DNA of 64,000 bases from contig NZ_AUIH01000013.1 of the NCBI RefSeq assembly GCF_000423605.1, positions 1 through 64,000 of the forward strand. The letters are read 5' to 3'. The position numbers and the translations under genes were made by a program. Below, in pieces: positions 28,708 through 37,498 of the stretch. The DNA is from Saccharospirillum impatiens DSM 12546. Its GTDB lineage: Bacteria; Pseudomonadota; Gammaproteobacteria; Pseudomonadales; Natronospirillaceae. Numbering within the stretch: the first letter of the stretch is position 1; the number at the start of each line of letters is the position of its first letter. The notes under the pieces were generated by a model. The model saw only the letters and a program-made list of their open reading frames with translations, was not told where the DNA came from and made no database searches.

Positions 28708-30205
28708 GCAGCTTTTTTTCCGGGGAATGTGGCAAAACACCCGGGACACCATGTTTCTGCTATTGGTGAAAGACGATGACTTCTTCATCCACAACATCAA
28801 CCCGGTGCTGGAGGCAGTGGTTGGGGTCAGCAGCGATCAGCTAAAAGGAACCCGGGTGGCAGACTTCCTGCCCGATCATGAGGTTCAGATTGAACGCTAC
28901 CGCAACTGTCAGCGCGAAGACAAAACCATTTACTATGAAGAAGCAGGCGTCGCGCCCGATGGCTCTGTGCACTATTTTCACACCATGCTGGTCCCGATCT
29001 GGCATGAGGGTCACCAATACCTGCTCGGTTCGTCACGCAACATCGATGACATTAAAGAGGCCGAAACCGTTTTAGCCCATGCCAAAGAAGAAGCTGAATC
29101 CGCCAATCGGGCAAAAAACCTGTTCCTGGCGAATATGAGCCATGAACTGCGCACGCCGCTCAATGGCATTGTCGGCACGGTCTCGTTGTTGCGGGCGCGC
29201 GGTCGGGACCCAGAGTTACTCGAACACCTCGACCTGGTCGAGCGATCTGCCGCCGCCATGGAACGACTGACCGCAGATATTCTGGACTTGTCGAAGATAG
29301 AAAATAACCGTCTCGACATCGATCTGGCGCCTTGCAACCTGCGTGAGCCCGTGCGGGATTCGTATGTTCTGGTGCAACAACAAGCCGAAGACAAACAACT
29401 CGACTATCACTGCGCCATCGACGATAACCTGCCCGGGCAGGTACTCGCCGATTCAGCCCGCATTCGTCAGATCCTGTCTAACCTGCTCACCAATGCGATC
29501 AAATTTACCGACAGTGGCAAGGTTGAACTGGCGGTGCATTATCAGCAAACAACGCCGGAAACCGGCCTGGTTAACTTCGTGGTCAGCGATAATGGGATCG
29601 GCATTCCACAGGAAAAGCTGGCAAACGTGGGTATCCCGTTCTACCAGATCAGTCCAGAGCGTAACCGGGGGCACGAAGGCTCGGGGATTGGTTTGTCGGT
29701 GTGCAAATCCCTGGCTGAATTAATGGATGGACGCTTTCATATTGAAAGCCAGGCCGGAAACGGAACCCGGGTAAGTGTGCACATTCCGGTTCGCCTGCTC
29801 ATTGACACACTCGATTCGGACAAGGTACCCCAGCCCGGTATTCCCAGTGGTCTCAGTATTCTGGTCGCTGAAGATAACCCGGCCAACCAGATCATCATCC
29901 GCCGTATGGTCCAGTTCCTTGAGGCCGACGTTGAAGTGGTCAAAACCGGATTGGATGCCGTGCGCCGGATTCAGGAAAAAACGTTCGATCTCGTATTGAT
30001 GGACATCAACATGCCCGAGATGGACGGCATCACCGCTACCCGACAACTGCGCGCCGAAGGCTATACGCTGCCAATTGTCGCCTTGACGGCGGCGGTGATC
30101 GATGAAGAGCGACAAGCCTGTTCCGACGCAGGCATGAACGGCTTTGTACCCAAGCCCGTTCGCATCGAAACGCTCAGAGCGGCCATCCGCGACGCGTTCA
30201 GCTGA
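28694..30205 (+). CDS. Hybrid sensor histidine kinase (PAS-HisKA-HATPase-REC)
   Basis: A 503-residue cytoplasmic hybrid kinase without membrane segments. An N-terminal PAS domain (about 10-125) is followed by HisKA with the phospho-acceptor His in FLANMSHELRTPLNG, then HATPase_c with N box NLLTNAIKF, G1 DNGIGIP and G2 GSGIGLSVCKSL, and a C-terminal receiver domain with the acceptor Asp in LVLMDINMPEMDG. The absence of a membrane anchor and overlap with the DUF917 gene suggest an internal, perhaps metabolite-related, signal. No separate response regulator is adjacent. Confidence 0.9.
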   Translation: MDVLEQLFFRGMWQNTRDTMFLLLVKDDDFFIHNINPVLEAVVGVSSDQLKGTRVADFLPDHEVQIERYRNCQREDKTIYYEEAGVAPDGSVHYFHTMLVPIWHEGHQYLLGSSRNIDDIKEAETVLAHAKEEAESANRAKNLFLANMSHELRTPLNGIVGTVSLLRARGRDPELLEHLDLVERSAAAMERLTADILDLSKIENNRLDIDLAPCNLREPVRDSYVLVQQQAEDKQLDYHCAIDDNLPGQVLADSARIRQILSNLLTNAIKFTDSGKVELAVHYQQTTPETGLVNFVVSDNGIGIPQEKLANVGIPFYQISPERNRGHEGSGIGLSVCKSLAELMDGRFHIESQAGNGTRVSVHIPVRLLIDTLDSDKVPQPGIPSGLSILVAEDNPANQIIIRRMVQFLEADVEVVKTGLDAVRRIQEKTFDLVLMDINMPEMDGITATRQLRAEGYTLPIVALTAAVIDEERQACSDAGMNGFVPKPVRIETLRAAIRDAFS

Positions 30206-30310
30206 ATCACCGGACCGACTCAGACACGGGCAGGTACCCAAACAGACGTGAGTTTGTAACGAGTTCCCGGTACAGTTGACTCACACGCAAGACGTTCAGG
30301 ATTCTGCATC

Positions 30311-31261
30311 ATGTTACGACTGTTTAAACTCGACCAGAACACCATTCACCAGTTCCCCAACGATGAGCTCACCGAAAAAACCATTGCTGATGCAGACTGG
30401 CTGGACGCCCACGAACCCGATGCTGGCGATCGCGAACTGATCAATGCACTGATGCGTTCAGATCTGCCGCAAAGCAGTGATGTGTCGCAGATTGAATCGT
30501 CCGCCCGTTATTTTGTCGACGATGAAGGCGTACACGTGCATTCCCTGTTTCTGAGTCACTCCGAAGGTCGACACAAGACCGCAACGGTCGCCTTTATTCT
30601 GCAAGCCAAACGGCTGATCACCGTGCGCGAAGGCAAACTCGCCGACTTTCGTTTGCTGCGCCTTCGCGCCCGGCGCGGCCAGGTAGAAGCCACCTCGCCG
30701 GCCGACCTGATGATGACCATCTTCGAACAGAAGGTGGAGAATCTGGCCGACTTCATTGAAGACATTCATCGTGACCTGGAAGGCGTCAGCAAGGTGGTGT
30801 TGGAAGAAGAAGACTCGGACCTGGAATGGGCCATTGACCAGCTGGCCAAACTGGAGGACAGCAACGGCAAGATCCGCCTGTGCCTGATGGACACACAACG
30901 CTCCCTGACTTTTCTGCAGCGCCAGATTCGCAGTCAGCTCAACAGTCCCGAGCTGTGCAACGAAGTACTGCACGATATCGAAACCCTGCTCACCCACACC
31001 AGCTTTCTGTTCGATAAAATCAACTTTCTGATGGACTCAACCCAGGGCTTCATCAACATCAATCAGAATAAAATCATCAAGACGTTTTCCATCGCGGCGG
31101 TGGTATTTCTGCCACCCACCCTGGTCGCCAGCATCTACGGCATGAATTTTAACGTCATGCCGGAATTGAACTGGATGCTGGGCTACCCGATGGCTCTGGT
31201 ACTCATGCTTGCCTCCGGCATAGCACCTTACTGGTTTTTCAAACACAAAGGCTGGCTATGA
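30311..31261 (+). CDS. CorA-family divalent cation transporter
   Basis: A 316-residue CorA/ZntB-type channel protein: a large N-terminal cytoplasmic domain with a long stalk helix and two C-terminal membrane helices. The ion-selective motif YGMN is present (IYGMNFNVMPELNW). It probably carries Mg2+ or another divalent metal. It is convergent with the CaCA antiporter gene, seven bases between their stops. Confidence 0.88.
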   Translation: MLRLFKLDQNTIHQFPNDELTEKTIADADWLDAHEPDAGDRELINALMRSDLPQSSDVSQIESSARYFVDDEGVHVHSLFLSHSEGRHKTATVAFILQAKRLITVREGKLADFRLLRLRARRGQVEATSPADLMMTIFEQKVENLADFIEDIHRDLEGVSKVVLEEEDSDLEWAIDQLAKLEDSNGKIRLCLMDTQRSLTFLQRQIRSQLNSPELCNEVLHDIETLLTHTSFLFDKINFLMDSTQGFININQNKIIKTFSIAAVVFLPPTLVASIYGMNFNVMPELNWMLGYPMALVLMLASGIAPYWFFKHKGWL

Positions 31262-31268
31262 CAACTGA

Positions 31269-32237
31269 TCAAACAAACAAGGTGCTGATCAGATAGCCGG
31301 TATAGGCCAAATACGCGACCAACAAGGCACCACCTTCAATCCGGTTGATTCGACCCGGGCCGCGCAAGCCATATCCGAACACAAAAAGCACCAGCGTCAG
31401 ACCAGCCATCATCATGATGTCGCGGTAAAACACTTCCGGGCCGACAGACAGCGGGCTGATCAAGCCTGCAATACCAACCACTGCCAGAGTATTAAACAGG
31501 TTGGAACCAATGATGTTACCGAGCGCAATGTCATGCTCCCCCTTTCGCGCCGCTATGATCGACGAGGCAAATTCAGGCAATGAGGTGCCCACAGCCACAA
31601 TGGTCAGCCCGATAATCAGGTCACTTACGCCCAGACTCTGAGCGATGGAGACCGCGCCCCAGACCAGGATGCGCGAACTGATAATCAGCAACACCAGGCC
31701 AACACCCAACCAACCCAACGCACGTTTCAGCGGCATGGGTTCAACTGACAATTCCGCTGCCACTTCAGTTGCCAGAGCATCACCCTGCTGACGCAGACTC
31801 TGACGAATGGTCCAGCCCATCAGGGCAGCAAACACACCCATCAGGATAACCGCATCCAGCCGGGTCAGTTCACCATCCCAAATCTGCCAGCCGGCGAGTA
31901 CAGTAACCGCCATCAGAATGGGAAGCTCCTTGCGCAACACCTGAGAGTGCACGGCAATCGGGCTGATCAGCGCGGTAACACCCAGAATCAACGCAATGTT
32001 GGTAATGTTCGAACCGTAAGCATTGCCCAGAGCGATCCCCGGGTTGCCCTGGGTGGCAGCCAGCGCCGAGACCACCATCTCCGGAGCCGAGGTACCAAAC
32101 CCGACCACCACCATACCAATCAGTAGCGGCGGCATTCCGAAATGACGGGCGGTTGAGGAGGCGCCGTCGACAAACCGGCCCGCACTCCAGACCAGCAAAA
32201 TCAGGCCGAAGGCGATAGCAAACAGTGGCATTAACAT
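31269..32237 (-). CDS. Calcium/sodium antiporter (CaCA family, YrbG-like)
   Basis: A 322-residue membrane protein with the two alpha-repeats of Ca2+/cation antiporters: GFGTSAPEMVVSALAA with GNAYGSNITNIALILG, and AVGTSLPEFASSIIAA with GNIIGSNLFNTLAVVG. About ten helices are predicted. It exchanges Ca2+ (or another cation) for Na+ or H+ at the inner membrane. Confidence 0.9.
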   Translation of the reverse strand: MLMPLFAIAFGLILLVWSAGRFVDGASSTARHFGMPPLLIGMVVVGFGTSAPEMVVSALAATQGNPGIALGNAYGSNITNIALILGVTALISPIAVHSQVLRKELPILMAVTVLAGWQIWDGELTRLDAVILMGVFAALMGWTIRQSLRQQGDALATEVAAELSVEPMPLKRALGWLGVGLVLLIISSRILVWGAVSIAQSLGVSDLIIGLTIVAVGTSLPEFASSIIAARKGEHDIALGNIIGSNLFNTLAVVGIAGLISPLSVGPEVFYRDIMMMAGLTLVLFVFGYGLRGPGRINRIEGGALLVAYLAYTGYLISTLFV

Positions 32238-32372
32238 GGTGGTTCCTTAAAAAACGTGCAGAGGCAGACTCGAATGAGCGCTGCGTGGTCGGCGTACCCC
32301 GACCGGAGCAGTGTAATAAACTACATGAGCCTGAACAGGTGGATTTTTACGAGCCGGCCCACCAGTCCCAAT

Positions 32373-32405
32373 AAAAAAGCCCGAGGCTTCACCGCGGGCT
32401 TTTTA
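32373..32405. terminator. Bidirectional rho-independent terminator
   Basis: AAAAAAGCCCG and CGGGCTTTTT flank a short loop, giving a stem with A- and T-runs on both sides. It lies 40 bases after the stop of the flavoprotein gene and should end the leftward catabolic operon. Confidence 0.8.
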
Positions 32406-32444
32406 TGCCGGATCATTTGAGAAGTCGGTTGAGTCGCGACCCCG

Positions 32445-33854
32445 CTAACGCGCTCCGGCCAGCATCGCAGCAGCCATTCGCCCGGCAATGCCTCCCATGA
32501 CAATGGCGTGCAATAACCCGTTCCCCGACAGGTAGCCGGTATCGTTACTGCCCGACACGCCACGGGCGGCGCCACCGGCGGCCAAGAGGTTGGGCAACAC
32601 ATGCCCGGTCTTATCAAGCACCCGGCCTTCGGGCGTGATCTCAAGCCCACCCTGGGTATGGAACAAAGCTCCGGTTACCCGGATGGCGCAGTAAGGCGGC
32701 TTTAGCAGATCTTGCGACGCAAAGGTGCGCCCGAAACGATCGCTCTGGCCACTGTCAGCCAGGCTGGTCATTTCAGAAAACGTCGACTCCAGTGCTGACA
32801 GATCCATGTTCAATTCACGGGCCATGTGTTCGAGTGACTCGAAGGTTTTGACCGATCGCGTCGCCATCGCATTCTGGTAGTCCTCGAACTGGGTCAGGTA
32901 GTCGTGAATACGATCATCGTAGATATTCCAGGCGTATTGGGTCGGCTGCGCCAGCACCTTGGCAGCTTGCTCGGAGTACCCGCCGTGCTCATTGGAAAAG
33001 CGCTGACCGTGAATATTTACCTGAATACCGCCTTGCATCATCACCGCCCAGGAAATCAATGTTTGCGGTGGATCGGCCAGAGAACCATGCCCCTGAAAAG
33101 CCCCCAGGTCTTTCAAACTGGCCCCCAGTTGTTCGCCCCAGCGAAGGGCATCGCCCTGGTTCCCTTCGTGGCCGTAATAGAGGGCTCGCTCCATCTGAGG
33201 CAGATACTGTTTCACCAGGGATGGATTGCCGCCATAGCCATTACAGGCCAACAATAGCGTGTCGCACCCCAGCGTTTCCCGCGAGCCGTCCGGTTGCTCG
33301 TAGGTCAGCCCAGTAATGCGACCGTCGGGGTTTGCATAAAGATCGGTGACCAGGGCATCGGTGATGATGTCGATGCCCGCGTTTTCGGCGGCATTGAGTA
33401 AGGCTCCCATCAATTCTTCGCCGGTTCGACGAGGCGTACAATGCATGCGCTCCGCGCTGTGGCCCGGGTACAAAAACCCCTGTACCAGCTCAAACGGAAT
33501 GTTGTGTCGATCGGCCAGCCATTCGATGATGCCTGCGGACTGTTCAGCGAGGGTGTTCACAATGGCCGGGTCTGCTTCTTGGCCATTCTTCTTTTGAATG
33601 TCGCTGGCCATCAACTCTGCAGAGTCAACGACACCAACGGCCGTCTGAAAGCGAGTGCCTGCGGCGGGCACAAACCCGGAAGACATTGACGTACTGCCGC
33701 GAGGAAAGGCGTCACGCTCCAACACCACCAGATCAATGCCGGCTTCTTTGGCCGCCAGGGCGGCTACCAGGCCACAGGCGCCGGCACCAACAATCACGAA
33801 GGGCATACTGAATTCGAAGTCTTTCGATTCAGCCCCGCTATGCACAGCACTCAT
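32445..33854 (-). CDS. FAD-dependent oxidoreductase (fumarate-reductase flavoprotein family)
   Basis: A 469-residue FAD_binding_2 protein. The dinucleotide motif VGAGACGLVAALAAKEAG starts near residue 20, with the acceptor segment LVVLERD after it. A second FAD contact is near the C-terminus (NDTGYLSGNGLLHAIVMGGIAGR). Relatives reduce or oxidise C-C bonds next to carbonyls (fumarate reductase, ketosteroid dehydrogenase). There is no signal peptide or covalent-flavin motif. It is the last gene of the leftward operon, overlapping the previous gene by four bases. Reduction of an unsaturated diacid or imide is a guess. Confidence 0.8.
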   Translation of the reverse strand: MSAVHSGAESKDFEFSMPFVIVGAGACGLVAALAAKEAGIDLVVLERDAFPRGSTSMSSGFVPAAGTRFQTAVGVVDSAELMASDIQKKNGQEADPAIVNTLAEQSAGIIEWLADRHNIPFELVQGFLYPGHSAERMHCTPRRTGEELMGALLNAAENAGIDIITDALVTDLYANPDGRITGLTYEQPDGSRETLGCDTLLLACNGYGGNPSLVKQYLPQMERALYYGHEGNQGDALRWGEQLGASLKDLGAFQGHGSLADPPQTLISWAVMMQGGIQVNIHGQRFSNEHGGYSEQAAKVLAQPTQYAWNIYDDRIHDYLTQFEDYQNAMATRSVKTFESLEHMARELNMDLSALESTFSEMTSLADSGQSDRFGRTFASQDLLKPPYCAIRVTGALFHTQGGLEITPEGRVLDKTGHVLPNLLAAGGAARGVSGSNDTGYLSGNGLLHAIVMGGIAGRMAAAMLAGAR

Positions 33855-34798
33855 AACGGACCCTCACTACCGGAACCCGCCTGGGCTTGAAAGGCACTCA
33901 GTATCTCACCCGAACCGGCCTGCCAGACAGCTTCATGACCAGTGATGTATTCCAGCACCTCTTCCAGGCATCCAATGCGATGCGGTTGCCCCATCATCCA
34001 GGGGTGAATGTTCAGCCCCAGCATCCGCCCACCCTGAGTGGCCGATTCTTCCATCAGAAAATCGAAGGCATCTTTCACCTGTTGCACCCATGAATCTTCC
34101 GAGTGCAGGTTATTGCCAATAATGAACTGATCTTCAAGCTCCGTAGGCAGTGGCATCATCATAAGATCGCCATGATCGGTCCTGAACCGATAGGGCATGT
34201 CGTCATTCACCCAGTCACAGCAATAGCGAATGCCTTCGGCAGTCAACAGATCCGGTGTGTTGTCACTCTGATTTTTGGCCGGACTCAACCAGCCCTCAAT
34301 GGATTGCCCGCTGTGTTTGCGAAGCGTATCGAGTGTGCGTTTGATCTGCTCTGTTTCTTCGGTTTTATCCTGCCCGCCGTAGTGCAGGTGATCCATATTC
34401 CAGCCGTGCGCCAGCAGTTCCGCACCGGTATCGGCGAGCCGACGCATCAAACTCGGGTATCGCTCCGCCACCTGACCGTTCAGCGCGTAAGTGGGCGTGA
34501 TGTTGTACCGTTCAAAGGCTTTCAGAAACCGGAATATACCCACCCGGTTACCGTAGTCCCGCAGTGAATAGTGCCGCAGATCAGGGTAAGGCATGGTCAT
34601 GCCATTGGGCACTTTAAACGGAATACCCCGCTGATTCAGCGGATAAAACTCAACCGACACATTCACCCAAACCGCCAGTCGTTTTCCATTGGGCCAACGG
34701 ACCTGGGGGCGATCGGTCAACATAGACCAGTCGTAGCGGTTGTGATCGTTGCCGTATTGGCGCCAGGGGTATTCAAGGTAGTCGTCTGGCAAGCTCAT
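33851..34798 (-). CDS. Polysaccharide-deacetylase-fold hydrolase, PuuE/cyclic-imidase-like (paralogue 1)
   Basis: A 315-residue NodB-fold protein that is unlikely to act on sugars: where deacetylases have the zinc-binding Asp-Asp, it reads NVSVEFY (Glu50). It has AHGWNMDHL near residue 130, GWLSPAKNQSDNTPDLL near 190 and HPWMMGQPHRI near 265, the pattern of the PuuE allantoinase and cyclic imide hydrolase branch. Those enzymes open cyclic amides. Overlap with both neighbours and the adjacent amidohydrolase support a ring-opening role on an imide or ureide. Confidence 0.75.
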   Translation of the reverse strand: MSLPDDYLEYPWRQYGNDHNRYDWSMLTDRPQVRWPNGKRLAVWVNVSVEFYPLNQRGIPFKVPNGMTMPYPDLRHYSLRDYGNRVGIFRFLKAFERYNITPTYALNGQVAERYPSLMRRLADTGAELLAHGWNMDHLHYGGQDKTEETEQIKRTLDTLRKHSGQSIEGWLSPAKNQSDNTPDLLTAEGIRYCCDWVNDDMPYRFRTDHGDLMMMPLPTELEDQFIIGNNLHSEDSWVQQVKDAFDFLMEESATQGGRMLGLNIHPWMMGQPHRIGCLEEVLEYITGHEAVWQAGSGEILSAFQAQAGSGSEGPL

Positions 34799-35742
34799 CA
34801 GCGCTGCCCTCCGTTCTGGTGGGCAATCGCATCGCGAGCATCATCATAGCCATTGGCCAGGTAATGCTCGGCAATCTCCCGCCCGGTTGCTACCCACACG
34901 TCCGAATGGCCGGTAATATACTCAAGGGCTTCTTCAAACGCTTTGATCCGGTGCGGGGAACTGATCTGGTAATTGTGTGTCGGTATGCACATGACCGTGC
35001 CTGATTCGGCTCCTTCTTCATACAAGCGGTCAAAGTGCCGTTTAAGCATGTTCAGGTAATGACGCGGCTCCACCTTATTCACGGCGTACACAATGGTGTC
35101 GTTCATCTCAAGCGAGTACGGCATTGACATGAAGCGTTTCCCCGACCGTACATGCACTGGCGTGGGCTGATCGTCATGAAACAGATCGCAGGTGTAGAAA
35201 CCGGCGTCATCGCCGAACAATTCAGAGCCCACCTCGGCAAACAGATCCAGAGTGTGCTCGGAATGCGACAGCGCCGGCGCCAGATAACCCGCGCACTTCT
35301 GACCGGTATGCCGATGAATGGTCTCGATGCTGTCGCGGATCATCGCCCGCTCCTGCTCTTCACTCATGTTGTAGGTGTAACGCGTGTTGTAGATACCGTG
35401 ACTGAAAAACTCCCAGTCGCGCTCTTTGCAGGCAGCAATGATTTCAGGATGGTGATCGCACAAGGCAACCGATAAGGAAACCGAACCACGAATGCCGTAC
35501 TTTTCAAGCAGATCCATCTGGCGTTTATGGCCTACCCGATTACCCCAGTCACGTAGGCTGTAGCCTGGCACCGCCGGATTGGGTTGCGGCCAGGCTTTTC
35601 GCGATGGATTGGGTGGGGGATTCAATTCGTAGAACTCGATATTGGGCGCTACCCAAAACGCGACCCGGGCATCGTTGGGCCAACGTATTTTAGGCCGATT
35701 CTCGTACGCGTAGTAATCGTAGGCATTCAGTGATTCCATCAT
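34798..35742 (-). CDS. Polysaccharide-deacetylase-fold hydrolase, PuuE/cyclic-imidase-like (paralogue 2)
   Basis: A 314-residue homologue of the adjacent gene, sharing the plan RPKIRWPNDARVAFWV...IEFYEL, SLRDWGNRVG, SHGIYNTRYTY, GYLAPALSHSEHTLDLF and HNYQISSPHRI. The two differ at several motif positions (HPWMMGQPHRI versus HNYQISSPHRI), so they may have different substrates or form a hetero-oligomer. The stop overlaps the next start by one base. Start could be at 35742 or one codon later (MM). Confidence 0.75.
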   Translation of the reverse strand: MMESLNAYDYYAYENRPKIRWPNDARVAFWVAPNIEFYELNPPPNPSRKAWPQPNPAVPGYSLRDWGNRVGHKRQMDLLEKYGIRGSVSLSVALCDHHPEIIAACKERDWEFFSHGIYNTRYTYNMSEEQERAMIRDSIETIHRHTGQKCAGYLAPALSHSEHTLDLFAEVGSELFGDDAGFYTCDLFHDDQPTPVHVRSGKRFMSMPYSLEMNDTIVYAVNKVEPRHYLNMLKRHFDRLYEEGAESGTVMCIPTHNYQISSPHRIKAFEEALEYITGHSDVWVATGREIAEHYLANGYDDARDAIAHQNGGQR

Positions 35743-35754
35743 ACGGAGCTCCTC

Positions 35755-36426
35755 TTACTTGGTGATTTCCTGATCCAGCCAGGTTTTCACATCCGCGACG
35801 GTCATCACGTCGGCGTATTTCAAATGCAGATCGGTCAAATTCGCGTAATGGTAGCTTTCGTGTTTGTCGGCAACGCATTCTTCCGGAACAATGGTCCTGT
35901 ACCCGCGCGACAAACTTTCCACAGCGGTGGCGCGAATACAGCCAGAAGTAGAACCGCCGGTAATAATAACGGTATCCACCTGGTGCCAAACCAGCAAAGA
36001 CTGCAAGGGTGTTTCAAAAAAAGCCGACGGCATGCGCTTGGTGTAAATGGGCTCAGTGGTTGGGTCGATGTCGAGCCGGTCATCAAACTCGGCACGCTCT
36101 GAGCCATGCTTGATGTTTTGCAATGAGTCCGGCGTGTCGGTTCGGGTTCCCCAGACACCGGCGTCATCGGCGTTGTCCATAAAAGCGACATGCGTCCAGA
36201 CGACCGGCCAGTTAAGTTGGCGAAACCGTTTTACCAGATCCATCACATAGGTCATCTGGTTCGGGTCATGTTCATACGCAGTTTTGAACAAATCGGTACG
36301 AGTATAGGCTTTTTGTGGGTCCACATTAACCAGCACCGCTTTCTTGCCAAACCCGAATGGCACACGCTGCGGGTTAGCCATCACCTCATGGAAAATCTCT
36401 TTTGCCGTCTTGTCGGTGGTAATCAT
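35755..36426 (-). CDS. Isochorismatase-family amidohydrolase (half-amidase candidate)
   Basis: A 223-residue cysteine hydrolase with the family triad Asp36 (VNVDPQKAY), Lys130 (YTKRMPSAFF) and Cys163 (GGSTSGCIRAT). It resembles N-carbamoylsarcosine and maleamate amidohydrolases, which release ammonia from an amide or carbamoyl group next to a carboxylate. Sitting directly upstream of two imidase-like genes, it could hydrolyse the half-amide they produce. The substrate is inferred from context only. Confidence 0.8.
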   Translation of the reverse strand: MITTDKTAKEIFHEVMANPQRVPFGFGKKAVLVNVDPQKAYTRTDLFKTAYEHDPNQMTYVMDLVKRFRQLNWPVVWTHVAFMDNADDAGVWGTRTDTPDSLQNIKHGSERAEFDDRLDIDPTTEPIYTKRMPSAFFETPLQSLLVWHQVDTVIITGGSTSGCIRATAVESLSRGYRTIVPEECVADKHESYHYANLTDLHLKYADVMTVADVKTWLDQEITK

Positions 36427-36445
36427 ACGTTGCCTCCTGTTCGAT

Positions 36446-37363
36446 TCATTGCGTCTGCTCCCGGGAGTCTTCGTACTGCTGACCCAGCTCCAGCATAGAC
36501 TGAGTGCCGAGGTAATCGTTCAACTCGGTAAAATTCAACATCTGATCCCGAAAATTGTCGGTGGTACCATCCCGCTTAAGGGTTTCAAAAAATCGACTGG
36601 CCATAAAGGTGAATGCACGAACCAGTGCTCCCGGGAAAATCACCATGGAGAACCCTTGCTGCTGCAGCGATTGCGCATCCTGCAGCGGCGTATCGCCCCC
36701 TTCGACCATATTGGCCATAATCGGCACCTTACCCTGAAAAGCCTTCATCACCTGGGTAATCTGCTCCGCTGAGCGAATGCCTTCCACGAATACCATATCG
36801 GCACCGGCTTCATAATAGGCGTGCGCCCGCTCCAGCGCGATATCAATACCGTCGGTGGCAATGGCATCGGTTCGACCAATGATCAGTGTCTGGTCACTGT
36901 CACGGGCATCAACCGCCGCCTTAACCTTGCCTGCCATCTCACTGGCACTGACCAGGCTTTTTCCTTTCAGATGTCCACACCGTTTCGGGTACGTCTGATC
37001 TTCCAGTTGTATCGCATTGGCACCGGAGCGCTCCAGCAGCCGAACACTGCGCATGACGTTCAGGGCGTTGCCAAAACCGGTATCACAATCCACCACGATG
37101 GAGACATCGTTGCGTTCACGAATGTGACCCAGAGTGTCGTTCACTTCCGACAAACTCATCAGGCCAATATCCGGCCTACCCAGCTTGGTGTAAGCCAGGC
37201 TGGCTCCGGACAGGTAAACGGTATCAAACCCGGCTTGCTGTGCCAGGGACGCACTCAATGCATCGTAGACACCCGGCGCAACGACAATATCAGAACGGTG
37301 TAATCGACTTTTCAGGCTCGATGAGTGGGGGGTGCTCTGGTCTGCTTTCATAAATAGGATCAT
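36446..37363 (-). CDS. Isocitrate lyase/PEP-mutase-family C-C lyase
   Basis: A 305-residue member of the ICL/PEPM family with VDCDTGFGN (metal-binding Asp) and the catalytic loop PKRCGHLKGK (Cys129). The KRCGH form is typical of carbon-carbon lyases such as 2-methylisocitrate lyase and 2,3-dimethylmalate lyase rather than phosphonate enzymes. These split a 2-hydroxy diacid into an oxo acid and a carboxylate. A LeuCD-type hydratase in the same cluster could make the substrate. A start at 37351 is also possible. Confidence 0.8.
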   Translation of the reverse strand: MILFMKADQSTPHSSSLKSRLHRSDIVVAPGVYDALSASLAQQAGFDTVYLSGASLAYTKLGRPDIGLMSLSEVNDTLGHIRERNDVSIVVDCDTGFGNALNVMRSVRLLERSGANAIQLEDQTYPKRCGHLKGKSLVSASEMAGKVKAAVDARDSDQTLIIGRTDAIATDGIDIALERAHAYYEAGADMVFVEGIRSAEQITQVMKAFQGKVPIMANMVEGGDTPLQDAQSLQQQGFSMVIFPGALVRAFTFMASRFFETLKRDGTTDNFRDQMLNFTELNDYLGTQSMLELGQQYEDSREQTQ

Positions 37364-37498
37364 CCAGATTGGTTCATTATGATGTGCGAATGTGCACGTC
37401 AGGCCGACTCCGACTTGACGCTTTATATTTCATCCTGTGCCAGCGCTCACGATTTCGTTTGATCGTCATGCGCGAGTGGAAGAGTCTCCACTGAAGTC

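Noticed and set aside
32321-32650. 109-residue minus-strand frame at the operon end
   Set aside because: Overlaps the flavoprotein C-terminus in another frame and runs through the terminator.
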